A stretch of 64,000 nt of DNA. Source: UBA1723 sp045642085 (GTDB lineage Bacteria; Bacteroidota; Bacteroidia; Bacteroidales; Paludibacteraceae). Positions 17,620 through 27,300 of this stretch are shown piece after piece. Position numbers and translations under genes: made by a program. The stretch spans positions 11,569 to 75,568 of the forward strand of contig JAZUIF010000043.1 in NCBI GenBank assembly GCA_045642085.1, given 5' to 3'. Under the pieces are notes generated by a model. That model was not told where the DNA came from, ran no database searches, and worked only from the letters and a program-made list of their open reading frames with translations. Each line of letters begins with the position of its first letter. The stretch's first letter is position 1.

Positions 17620-18888
17620 TTACCAAGGATATTTTCCTTCATTCATTCCATTTAGCAAGCCTTCAAGAGCAAGTGGATATAGACATTTTTTCTCTGATCT
17701 GTCGAACAATGTGTTTGGAGTATCCCAAAGCACAGGCACGATACCATTGTTTATTGCCGATTTAACCAAATAATTATAGTAATATCTACGGCTCTCCTCA
17801 AACTTCTGAAGATCAGATCCAGAAAGCACTTTATCACGATTCATAGCCATAAACTCGCCCATGATTACTGGAATCTTCTTTGACACGTAAGTGTTCTTAA
17901 TAGCAGAGAATTCGCTGTCGACATTCTTCTCTGTATGCCAGTCGCAAGTTCTATTCACACCATTTACATAAGTATTTTTGTATGGTTCACCCCAAAAGAA
18001 ATGCATCTTTCCCCAATCAGCATCTTCTTCCATAAGAGTGTATGTGTATGGATAATAATGGAACTCCATCATCATACGTTCATCAATAATATCAGTAGGG
18101 ATTAGTTCCGGATGTTTAGCACAATGTTCAGCCGACGTCTCCATAGCCTGAACAATCAAGCATCTGCTTTTATTGTAGCCCTCGCTTGAACGAACCGCGT
18201 CGACAAATGTCTGATGATAAGACTTCAATACAGAATCATCTTTTTTCCCGTCTCTACCAGGCTCGTTTGCACTGGCGAAAATCAATCTTTCATCATACTC
18301 TTTGAAAGCGTCAGCAATCTGAAGCCACAAAGATTTCTGAGTGGCATTCACACTCGTCTTTGATCCAGAGTCGACATTCTCCTCAAGCCAACCGTTATCC
18401 CAATGGATATTGACAATGGCGTACATGTCATACTCAAAACAGTAGTCGACAATAGTCTTTATTCTATTAATCCAAAATTCAGGGATTTTTCCTCCATTTG
18501 CAGAAGCATACCAGTTCCAAGACGTCGGAATACGAACCGAAGAAAATCCCGCGTCTTTATACATCTTCACCATTTCTTTTGTGATCTCAGGACTACCCCA
18601 GCCTGTTTCATTACTCTTGTCTGTACCAATCCAGCTTGCACACACCTCGAATGTATTTCCGATATTGATACCTAGTCCCATCTTCTTTGCTATTTCCGTA
18701 GCAGTAGACGGACAATACAAACTATTTGGATCAACTACAGGCTTTTGCCAAAACGTCACACTGTCTAAATCATCAACATTAAAAGTTACAATCTCTCCAT
18801 TCTTCTGATGAACAGACATGCGTTGTGATTGAGAAAACACAAACTGTGAAATCAATAATGAAATCACAAAGAATATAAGTCTAGCCAT
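17620..18888 (-). CDS. GH5 endoglucanase-type glycoside hydrolase, no sorting domain
   Basis: The 422-residue secreted enzyme has a signal peptide (1-20), a short N-terminal beta module (RMSVHQKNGEIVTFNVDDLDSVTFW, given here as residues 23-47) and a GH5 TIM barrel (about 60-415). The acid/base is Glu209 in ASANEPG and the nucleophile Glu345 in PVIMGEF. SVRIPTSW, IVNIHWDNGW and EFHYYPY are further family markers. Substrates are probably beta-1,4-glucan or related plant beta-glycans. Unlike the other cluster enzymes it lacks a T9SS sorting domain, so it may be periplasmic or use another route. It lies at the edge of the xylanase cluster, separated from the tri-GH11 gene by a terminator and its own -7 box. 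Confidence 0.85.
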   Translation of the reverse strand: MARLIFFVISLLISQFVFSQSQRMSVHQKNGEIVTFNVDDLDSVTFWQKPVVDPNSLYCPSTATEIAKKMGLGINIGNTFEVCASWIGTDKSNETGWGSPEITKEMVKMYKDAGFSSVRIPTSWNWYASANGGKIPEFWINRIKTIVDYCFEYDMYAIVNIHWDNGWLEENVDSGSKTSVNATQKSLWLQIADAFKEYDERLIFASANEPGRDGKKDDSVLKSYHQTFVDAVRSSEGYNKSRCLIVQAMETSAEHCAKHPELIPTDIIDERMMMEFHYYPYTYTLMEEDADWGKMHFFWGEPYKNTYVNGVNRTCDWHTEKNVDSEFSAIKNTYVSKKIPVIMGEFMAMNRDKVLSGSDLQKFEESRRYYYNYLVKSAINNGIVPVLWDTPNTLFDRSEKKCLYPLALEGLLNGMNEGKYPW

Positions 18889-18913
18889 AAATATATTGAA
18901 TTAACATTTTCGG

Positions 18914-18921
18914 CAAAGGTA
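18914..18921 (-). promoter_or_regulatory. -7 box of the GH5 gene
   Basis: TACCTTTG on the minus strand matches TAnnTTTG; no clear -33 element. Confidence 0.5.
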
Positions 18922-18995
18922 TTGATAAAACCGATTATCGGCGGTAGACATAGGTACCAAAAAGCAATGTCATTTATATCAGACAATCAACGCAT

Positions 18996-19036
18996 AATAA
19001 AAAAGAGTGCGTCTCCCTCTCGGGAAAACGCACTCT
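18996..19036 (-). terminator. Terminator of the tri-GH11 gene
   Basis: AGAGTGCGT (19004-19012) pairs with ACGCACTCT (19028-19036). On the minus strand the hairpin is followed by a run of T. Confidence 0.85.
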
Positions 19037-19105
19037 ATCAATCTAAAACTAACTAGACCTTTGAAACAACGTGTTTGTAAATTGTTTCTATGTCAAAAAC
19101 GCATT

Positions 19106-22100
19106 CTATTTCAAAACATTGATTTTCTTTACTTCCTCCTTAGTTGCAGTCTTAACAACAACTGCGTAAGTACCAGAAGTAAGATTTGAAACATTGATTG
19201 TAGACTCAGTTGACACTACAACTGTACGGCCTAACATATCAACTATTCTAACTGACTCAAGATCCTCTGCAAACACGTTGATTTCGTCGCTTGCTGGGTT
19301 TGGAGCAATTACGATTGCACTAGCGTTTACATTCTCAACATCTGTCTTATTTGGATCGATGAACTTAATGTAATCGATGTTAGTGTAATCATTATCGAAG
19401 TTAACCTTAATTGTATGCTCACCCTTAGCTAGAGTAATCTTACCTTTAGCAATTGAATAAGTATCCCAATCTTCAGAAACACCCTTACCTGTTAGAGAGC
19501 AACCCTTCTTGCCATCTACCAAGATTGTGATCTTAGGATCAGTGCTTCCGTTTGCCATGTATGCCTCTACATCGTATTCACCAGCAGAAGCAACATCTAC
19601 TGTATACTTCAACCACTCGTCAGTTGCAGTGTAACCTACAGAGTAACCATCATTAGCAGCTACGATATCAACACCATCCTTACGGTATTCCTTACCCTCG
19701 TTAGTGTCATCTGTATCATAGTAACCGAATCCGTTACCACCCTTGTCGTAGTTCTCACACTCAAGTGTTCCAGGGATTGCGATTACTCCCTTATATGGCT
19801 CCTCAGTCTCAGTTGGCTTAGCAGGTGCAGTTGAATAAACCTTATCACCCATCCAAACATTACCATACTTCATGTCGAAGCTTCCTGAACCAGAACCAAC
19901 CTCACATAGGAACTTACAATCGTAAAGTGCTCCAAGAGTAACGTTAGAAGCCCACTTTCTCATGTGCTCTGAAATTGAGATATGACCACACTTACGAGGA
20001 GTTGTTCTAACTGCAAACACCTGCTTGAATGTTGATGTACCAGAGATTGAAGGAGCATTGTTACGTGTACCGATATACAAATCGTAAGTACCCTCGTCAG
20101 CGATTGTATATGAACCAACCTTATTAGCTCCGTAGTACAATCCCTGCTGCTTAGCTGTGCTTCCGAAGAATGTGTTCTCTACGATGTAGTACTCAACCTC
20201 GTTAGGAACCTTTGTCCATCCATAGATACCGATGTAGTTGTAACCACCACCTGTACCAGTGAAATCGTAGTTAAAGTCACAATGTAGATCTTTCTCTAGT
20301 TCACTTGGCTTTGGACCTGTACCCCAGTATAGACCGATACGGCAAAGCAAGTCGTCTGGATTATTCCAGTTAGCCTTGAACTGGAACTTACCCTTCTCAG
20401 CGTAATATTCCATAGAAGCATTATTACCTGAGTTAGTCCACATCTCATAGTTGAATCCACCAGCGATATTGTGTGTACCACCGTTCTGTGCTTTCTGACC
20501 GCTTCCCATTGAGCTGAATGTTCCACATGGGTTAACACCTGTAACCTCACCACCTGTTGATCCTCCTTGTGAACCGCCAGTTTCACCACCTGTTTCACCA
20601 CCTGTTGAACCACCTTGTGATCCACCAGCATTTGGATCCTCGATTGCATCCTTAGAGAATACCAAGTAGTCGATATTAGTGTAATCGTTATCGAAATTGA
20701 TCTTTAGTGTATGCTCACCCTTAGAAAGAGTGATCTTACCTGTAGCCATTGAATAAGTATCCCAGTCGCCTGCACCCTTACCAGTTAGAGAAGTTGCATT
20801 CTTTCCATCTACAAGAAGTGAAATCTTAGGATCAGCATTACCATTTGCCATATAAGCACCTACATTGAAAGTAGCAGCCTCCTCAACATTGATTGTATAC
20901 TTCAACCACTCGTCAGCAGCTGTGTAACCTACAGCATAACCTGTACCTGCCTTTACGATATCAACACCATCCTTACGGTATTGCTCACCCTCGTTAGTGT
21001 TGTCTGTATCATAGTAACCGAATCCGTTACCACCCTTGTCGTAGTTCTCACACTCAAGTTTACCAGGGACAGCGATTGCTCCCTTGTATGGCTCCTCTGT
21101 CTCAGATGGTTTAGCTGGCTGAGTTGAACCACCACCGCTTGTCTTGTCGCCAATCCAAACATTACCATACTTCATATCAAAGCTACCTGAACCAGAACCT
21201 ACCTCACAAAGGAATTTACAATCGTAAAGTGCTCCAAGAGTAACGTGCTGAGCCCACTTTCTCATGTGCTCTGAGATAGAGATATGACCACACTTACGAG
21301 GAGTTGTTCTAACTGCGAACACCTGCTTAAATGTAGATGTACCAGAGATTGAAGGAGCATTGTTACGAGTACCAATATACAAATCGTATGAACCCTCGTC
21401 AGCGATTGTATAAGAGCTAACCTTATTTGCTCCGTAGTACAATCCTTGCTGCTTAGCTGTGCTTCCGAAGAATGTATTCTCTACGATATAGTACTCAACC
21501 TCGTTAGGAACCTTTGTCCATCCATAGATACCGATGTAGTTGTAACCACCACCTGTACCAGTAAAGTCGTAGTTGAAATCACAGTGAAGATCACCGCTTA
21601 GCTCACTTGGCTTAGGACCTGTACCCCAGTAAAGACCGATACGGCAAAGCAAGTCGTGTGGATTATTCCAATTAGCCTTGAACTGGAACTTACCCTTCTC
21701 TGAGTAGTACTGCATTGATGCATTGTTACCAGAGTTTGTCCACATCTCGTAGTTGAAACCACCATCGATATTGTGTGTTCCACCATTCTGAGCTGTCTTA
21801 CCACCTGACATTGAGCTGAATGTTCCACATGGGTTAACTGCTGAACCAGTTGAGCCACCAGTGTTTCCACCAGTATTTCCTCCTGTGTTGCCTCCAGTAT
21901 TTCCACCCGTGTTGCCTCCAGTATTTCCGCCTGTGTTTCCTCCAGTGTTACCACCTGTAGAACCTTCTTTAACTGTCTCGATAGTAGCGTATGTGAAATC
22001 AACATAACCAGATCCACCTCCGGCTTCAGCCAAAATCTGAGCCTCCATGATCTGACCTAGTCTCAAACCAAGTTTGTTCCACTGACGGAAGTGCTCTGAG

Positions 22101-22717
22101 ATATTAATTGTTCCGCACTGACGACGTGTCTTACGGATAGAGAAAATCTGTGTAAATGTAGAGTTACCCCACTTAGAAGCACCAGTACGAGAACCAGACC
22201 AAACTACATACTCATCACCGTCAACAGTGATAGTACCATAGTTCTTACCGATGTAAGAACCACCTGGATTACCACGGTCGTGCAACCAGTCGTCTACGAT
22301 ATAATACTCAATCTGTGGATTATCCATCCATCCGTAGATACCAATGTATGAGTATGTACCACCATCGTTACCACTCTTATTGTAAGCGTAGTTAGCGACT
22401 AGGTCACCACCCAAATTGTTCCAAGATGGCTTATTGAAAGTTTTACCTACACGGCCTAAGTAGTCACCAGCGTTGTTCCACTCTGCCTTGAAACATGCAT
22501 CTTTTGGATACAATGTCAAAGCACCACCATTACCGTCACGCCAGATCTCATACTGATAACCAGTGCTGGTATTACCAGTTTTGTTCTGATTAGAAATTTT
22601 TGTTCCGCCACTCAGCTGTGTCTTCTGAGAACACGGATCAACTGCTAAAGCAGTGTTTGTTGCTAGCATCACAGATGCTACGAATGCGCCAAACAATCGT
22701 TTAGAATAGTTTTTCAT
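19106..22717 (-). CDS. Triple-GH11 xylanase with two CBM6 modules and T9SS signal
   Basis: Order along 1203 residues: signal peptide (1-25); GH11-1 (27-250); a GGNT-repeat linker (254-288); GH11-2 (295-523); CBM6-1 (545-690); a Gly/Thr/Gln linker; GH11-3 (727-958); CBM6-2 (975-1112); T9SS sorting domain (about 1120-1203, IAPNPASDEINV). Each GH11 keeps both catalytic glutamates: nucleophiles Glu137, Glu408 and Glu842 in the (V/I)EYYIV strand after IYGW, acid/bases Glu231, Glu505 and Glu939 in (A/C)EVG/AEAG. GH11 enzymes are endo-beta-1,4-xylanases; CBM6 commonly binds xylan or amorphous cellulose. GH11-2 and -3 are almost identical, as are the two CBM6, which points to recent internal duplication; GH11-1 is divergent. 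The sorting domain predicts export by T9SS and surface attachment or release. Confidence 0.9.
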   Translation of the reverse strand: MKNYSKRLFGAFVASVMLATNTALAVDPCSQKTQLSGGTKISNQNKTGNTSTGYQYEIWRDGNGGALTLYPKDACFKAEWNNAGDYLGRVGKTFNKPSWNNLGGDLVANYAYNKSGNDGGTYSYIGIYGWMDNPQIEYYIVDDWLHDRGNPGGSYIGKNYGTITVDGDEYVVWSGSRTGASKWGNSTFTQIFSIRKTRRQCGTINISEHFRQWNKLGLRLGQIMEAQILAEAGGGSGYVDFTYATIETVKEGSTGGNTGGNTGGNTGGNTGGNTGGNTGGNTGGNTGGSTGSAVNPCGTFSSMSGGKTAQNGGTHNIDGGFNYEMWTNSGNNASMQYYSEKGKFQFKANWNNPHDLLCRIGLYWGTGPKPSELSGDLHCDFNYDFTGTGGGYNYIGIYGWTKVPNEVEYYIVENTFFGSTAKQQGLYYGANKVSSYTIADEGSYDLYIGTRNNAPSISGTSTFKQVFAVRTTPRKCGHISISEHMRKWAQHVTLGALYDCKFLCEVGSGSGSFDMKYGNVWIGDKTSGGGSTQPAKPSETEEPYKGAIAVPGKLECENYDKGGNGFGYYDTDNTNEGEQYRKDGVDIVKAGTGYAVGYTAADEWLKYTINVEEAATFNVGAYMANGNADPKISLLVDGKNATSLTGKGAGDWDTYSMATGKITLSKGEHTLKINFDNDYTNIDYLVFSKDAIEDPNAGGSQGGSTGGETGGETGGSQGGSTGGEVTGVNPCGTFSSMGSGQKAQNGGTHNIAGGFNYEMWTNSGNNASMEYYAEKGKFQFKANWNNPDDLLCRIGLYWGTGPKPSELEKDLHCDFNYDFTGTGGGYNYIGIYGWTKVPNEVEYYIVENTFFGSTAKQQGLYYGANKVGSYTIADEGTYDLYIGTRNNAPSISGTSTFKQVFAVRTTPRKCGHISISEHMRKWASNVTLGALYDCKFLCEVGSGSGSFDMKYGNVWMGDKVYSTAPAKPTETEEPYKGVIAIPGTLECENYDKGGNGFGYYDTDDTNEGKEYRKDGVDIVAANDGYSVGYTATDEWLKYTVDVASAGEYDVEAYMANGSTDPKITILVDGKKGCSLTGKGVSEDWDTYSIAKGKITLAKGEHTIKVNFDNDYTNIDYIKFIDPNKTDVENVNASAIVIAPNPASDEINVFAEDLESVRIVDMLGRTVVVSTESTINVSNLTSGTYAVVVKTATKEEVKKINVLK

Positions 22718-22789
22718 TGTGTTTTTTAGTTATAGAGTTTAGAGGTCGGTCCGCTGACCAACGGTTTTTTCAGTTGTATCACCAAACAG

Positions 22790-22810
22790 ATAACAAATTC
22801 TGTTTGTTAT
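22790..22810. repeat. AT-rich 8-bp inverted repeat between xylanase genes
   Basis: ATAACAAA and TTTGTTAT are separated by 5 nt, between the GH11-CBM6 stop and the tri-GH11 start. It could be an operator or a weak terminator. Nearer the tri-GH11 ATG, a short hairpin (GGTC-AGCG-GACC on the minus strand) may lie in the leader. Confidence 0.5.
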
Positions 22811-22830
22811 TAGAGTTTATATAAATATGT

Positions 22831-24309
22831 TTATTTAACTATGTTTATCTTCTTGTAGTACTCACCTGATGAAGTGACGACAACAACAATATAAACACCA
22901 GTTCTTATAGTTTCGATATTAATGACATCTCCAGCAGCTGAAGCAATCGGCATACCTGTCATACTTATCAGCTTAACCTGTTTGATATCTTCTACAGACA
23001 ACACTTTGATTGTCTTATCATCAGCAACCACATTAAATCTTGCAACGGCTGTATTCTGCTCTGACGCAGAGATTGTTGAAGTGAAATTAATGTGATCAAT
23101 ATTAGTATAATTATTTAGGAACACCAACCTCATAGTATGAGGACCCTCTTCCAAGGTGATTTTACCTGTAGCTAGAGAATAAGTATCCCAATCATTTTTA
23201 ACACTCTTGCCTGTAATACTGCAAGTGTCTTTAGAGTCGAAAATAAGATTTATTTTAGGGGCGGCATTTCCATTTGCCATAGAAGCCTCAACTAAATACT
23301 CATTTGTCTCATCCACATTTATGGTATATTCCAACCATTCACCAGTCTTTGTGTATCCTACAGCATAACCATCTGCAGTCTCGACAATGTCAACCCCATC
23401 ATTACGATAAGCTTCTCCTTCATTTTTACGATCACTATCATAATAAGCGACATTATAGCCACCTTTATCATAGTTCTCTACCTCAACTATACCAGGGATT
23501 GCAATTGTGTCATTAAATGGAGCCCTATCTTCTTTGACGAATGGTCCATTCTCGTCTCCAATCCACATAGTAGCATAATGGTAATCGATTGTACCCTTGT
23601 TTCCACCTGTCTCAATTGCGATCTTGCAATCGTAAAGCGGCCCAGTCTTGATTCCAATTTTCTCCCAAGCCCTTAAATGCTCTGAGACAGAAATGTGTCC
23701 ACACTGACGTGTTCCACCCTGTCGCACAGAAAAAATCTGAGTAAAGGTTTTATTATCTCCCATCACTGACGGCATATTCTTCATTGTACCCTGATAAAAG
23801 TTGTACTTTGCTCCGTCTATTGTAGCTGAACCAACTGGAGTTGTATTCCAAGGATCACTCATTCGATTGTACGAATCATCACAGATATAAAACTCTACCA
23901 ATGGATTCTTTGACCAACCATATACACCGATCAAAGAATAATCGTCACTATCACCAGTCTTTGTATAGGAATATTCAGCATGGATATCACCATCTAAATC
24001 TTTATATGATGGTGTGTTTTCCACTTCCTTACCCCAGAAATATCCGACTCTCGCTATAAAATCAGCCGACTCGTTCCATTCCGCCTTGAAGGCGCAATCG
24101 GCATCATCGTAAACGGTCATCTTACCATTCCTTCCCTTGAACCAAAGTTCACTGTTGAAGCCGTTGTCGAAATCGTAGATTTCATTTTTTGTGAAAGTCA
24201 TTCCTCCACTCAACTTCGTCTTCATGCTACATGGATCTACTGCAAATGCAGATGACACATTTGACATCAAAGAAATAAAAAATAATATGAGTGTAGGAAA
24301 GTGTCTCAT
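22831..24309 (-). CDS. GH11 xylanase with CBM6 and T9SS signal
   Basis: From the ATG at 24309 this is 492 residues: signal peptide (1-23, SSAFA); GH11 (25-260) with IGVYGWSKNPLVEFYICDD (nucleophile Glu139) and acid/base Glu233 in AIETGG; CBM6 (about 265-415) with YDKGGYNVAYYDSD and a TNIDHINF end strand; and a short T9SS-type C-terminal region (about 420-492, ending SGEYYKKINIVK). It lacks a clear PNPxS motif, so the sorting domain is a divergent one. A TTG 30 nt upstream falls in the -7 box and is rejected as start. Expected role: surface endo-xylanase acting with the flanking multidomain enzymes. Confidence 0.87.
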   Translation of the reverse strand: MRHFPTLILFFISLMSNVSSAFAVDPCSMKTKLSGGMTFTKNEIYDFDNGFNSELWFKGRNGKMTVYDDADCAFKAEWNESADFIARVGYFWGKEVENTPSYKDLDGDIHAEYSYTKTGDSDDYSLIGVYGWSKNPLVEFYICDDSYNRMSDPWNTTPVGSATIDGAKYNFYQGTMKNMPSVMGDNKTFTQIFSVRQGGTRQCGHISVSEHLRAWEKIGIKTGPLYDCKIAIETGGNKGTIDYHYATMWIGDENGPFVKEDRAPFNDTIAIPGIVEVENYDKGGYNVAYYDSDRKNEGEAYRNDGVDIVETADGYAVGYTKTGEWLEYTINVDETNEYLVEASMANGNAAPKINLIFDSKDTCSITGKSVKNDWDTYSLATGKITLEEGPHTMRLVFLNNYTNIDHINFTSTISASEQNTAVARFNVVADDKTIKVLSVEDIKQVKLISMTGMPIASAAGDVINIETIRTGVYIVVVVTSSGEYYKKINIVK

Positions 24310-24336
24310 GTCTAAATGTATTAGTGATTCAGATTC

Positions 24337-24344
24337 CAAATATA
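24337..24344 (-). promoter_or_regulatory. -7 box of the GH11-CBM6 gene
   Basis: TATATTTG on the minus strand lies directly after the terminator hairpin of the upstream gene. Its -33 region would fall inside that hairpin. Confidence 0.6.
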
Positions 24345-24345
24345 A

Positions 24346-24386
24346 GAGTTATGACGGAATTTTCATCCGTCATAACTCATTTTTTT
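24346..24386. terminator. Perfect 13-bp terminator hairpin
   Basis: GAGTTATGACGGA and TCCGTCATAACTC enclose 7 nt. The T tract is on the plus strand (24380-24386), although the gene to be ended (CE4-GH11-GH8) is on the minus strand, where the hairpin is followed only by TTATATTTGG. It probably works in both directions or also protects RNA ends. Confidence 0.7.
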
Positions 24387-24396
24387 GATTTTTTTA

Positions 24397-27300
24397 TTAC
24401 TTAATCATCACTTTCTTGATGATCTGAGTATTTTCTGTTGAAATCACTGCCATGTAAACACCTGACTGAAGAGCCTCAACATTGATTACTGACGCATTTG
24501 TCGAGATAACCTTGTTGCCGATCATATCAATCAACTCTACTGACTTAATCTCCTCATCCGCAACGATCTCAATATAAGTAGACGCTGGATTTGGAACGAT
24601 TTCGATTACATTTGCATCAACATTCTCAACATTTGAAGGATCACCCTTTATAGAAACCTTGATCAATTCACAATCCTTGAAATCATAGATCTCTGTATCC
24701 TTGCTGTACTTGATACCATTGTACTCGCCTTCAGCACTCTCATTCTTGATTGTTGCAGGAGCATCCTTCCAGATCTTGAAGCTTCCTGTCAAGTGAAGCA
24801 TTGCCAAGTAGTGAACTAGACCATCGTAGTAGCGGTACTGACCTGTTGCAAGACCAGCGCTCCATGCTTTGTTCAAGTTTGTCTTAACCTTAGAAGCGTA
24901 TGAAGGCTCATTCATCAAAGCGTAGCATGCTACTGCGTTTGCTCCAGTCTCACCTAGTGTGTATGACTCAGATGGATCAGAACCGTCCCAGTTGAAACGT
25001 GCGTGCTTGTATCCGTCTTTCTCGAAGAAGTCGATGATTCTCTTAGCCATCTCAGTCTGACGAGCTGCATCCTTACCGAACAAGTAGTAGTCCATACCGT
25101 AGTTCATCGCGCAACGCATTGCATCGTACATGTACTTGTGAGCGTTGTTGTTGTAGTTAACCTGCTTAGGAGAACCGTCGAAGTTGTTATAATCTGAGAA
25201 CAAACCTGACTGAGAGTTGCAAGACTTGTATAGGTGGTTACGAGTAGCTGTTGCTGCTGTAGCCCATTTGCTATTGTTAGTCTCTGACCACATTGCGAAC
25301 AAATCAACGAATGCTGGTAGATCGTATGAAGGATCTGAGAAATCAGAGCAGTTGTATGGCTGGAATGTGATCACATTCTGACTCTCGTTGAATAGAGAAC
25401 CTGTACCACCCTTCCAGAAGTTCTTCAAGCAGAACTGAGCATCGTCCATGTAAGACTTCTGACCCCATCTGTGAGAAGCAAGCATCAATGCAGTTGTGAA
25501 GTACATCTCACCGTCAGGAGCACAGTTTGCATCCTGTGCAGATCCGTCAGGATTACACTGCCACTTGAAGTATCCCTGCCACTGACCTGAAGTGTGAAGC
25601 ATGTTCTTCTTAGCGAATCCCCAAAGCTTGTCGAACTCAGACTTGTGACCAGTCTGTACACAGATCATCATACCGTATGACATACCCTCTGAACGAACAT
25701 CGTTATTACCTGTATCAAGGATGTAAGCAGTACCGTCGTTCTTCTCAAAGTATACCTTGTTAGAACCTACGAAGTAGTGATCCCACAACTGATCCAACTT
25801 CTTCTGGATGTCAGCGTCAGACTTTCCTAGGATAGTCTTGAATGGAGATGTGTAGTTACCAGTGTAGAATGCACCTGTTCCCATCTTACCGTTCTCACAT
25901 GATGGTCCGAAATAAGCTCCGTCCTCATCGAAGAATGTCAAAGCACCTGTTGAAGAAGAGCCTTCATTACCGCCTTCGTTTCCACCTTCATCGCCACCCT
26001 GGCTGCCACCTTCCTCGATAGCTCCCTTAGAGAATACCAAGTAGTCGATATTTGTGTAGTTGTTGTCGAAGTTGATCTTTAGAGCGTGCTCACCCTTTGA
26101 AAGAGTGATCTTACCTGTTGCCAATGAGTAAGTATCCCAATCACCAGAACCTGTACCTGTTAGAGAAGCTGCCTTCTTACCATCGATCATGATTGAAATC
26201 TCTGGATCTGTGCTACCGTTAGCCATGTAAGCACCAACATTGTACTCACCAGCCTCTTCTACGTTGATAGTATACTTCAACCACTCACCTTCTGCAGTGT
26301 AACCGATTGCATAACCACCGTTTGCACCTACGATATCAACACCATCGTTACGGTATTCCTCACCTTCGTTCTTAGAGTCTGTGTCAGAGTAACCGAATCC
26401 TTCACCACCCTTGTCGTAGTTCTCACACTCAAGTTTACCAGGGATTGTGATTGCTCCCTTATATGGCTCCTCTTTCTCAGATGGCTCTGATGGAGTCGAA
26501 GAACCACCGCTTGTTGCGTCACCGATCCACATCTTACCATACTTCATATCGAAGCTACCTGAACCAGAACCAACCTCACAAAGGAACTTACAATCGTAAA
26601 GCTGACCTAGAGTAACACTAGAAGCCCATTTTCTCATGTGCTCTGAAACTGAGATATGACCACACTTACGAGGAGTAGATCTTACAGCGAACACCTGCTT
26701 AAATGTAGATGTACCTGAGATTGAAGGAGCATTGTTACGAGTTCCGACATACAAATCGTATGAACCCTCACCGTCAATTGTATATGAGCCAACCTTATTA
26801 GCACCATAGTACAATCCCTGCTGCTTAGCTGTGCTTCCGAAGAATGTGTTCTCTACGATATAGTACTCAACCTCATTAGGAGTCTTTGTCCATCCATAGA
26901 TACCGATGTAGTTGTATCCACCACCTGTACCTGAGCAGTCGTAGTTGAAATCACAGTGGATATCACCCTTTAGCTCACTTGGCTTAGGACCTGTACCCCA
27001 GTAAAGACCGATACGGCAAAGCAAATCGTCTGGATTGTTCCAGTTTGCTGTGAACTGGAATACTCCGTCCTTAACACCGTACTTCATCGAAGCAGACTGA
27101 CCTGAGTTAGTCCACATCTCGTAACCGTAATCTGTTCCTGAGATATTGTGGTTACCACCACCATTTGTAGCAGCAGTACCACCATTCAATGAGCTGAATG
27201 TTCCACATGGGTTAACTGATGTAGTTGTGTTACCACCCTGCTGTGTATTTCCTCCTTGCTGTGTGTTGCCACCACCCTGTGTGCTTCCACCTTCACCAGC

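Noticed and set aside
21598..22017. Overlapping frame in the tri-GH11 gene
   Set aside because: Its length arises from the repeated Gly/Asn/Thr linker read out of frame.
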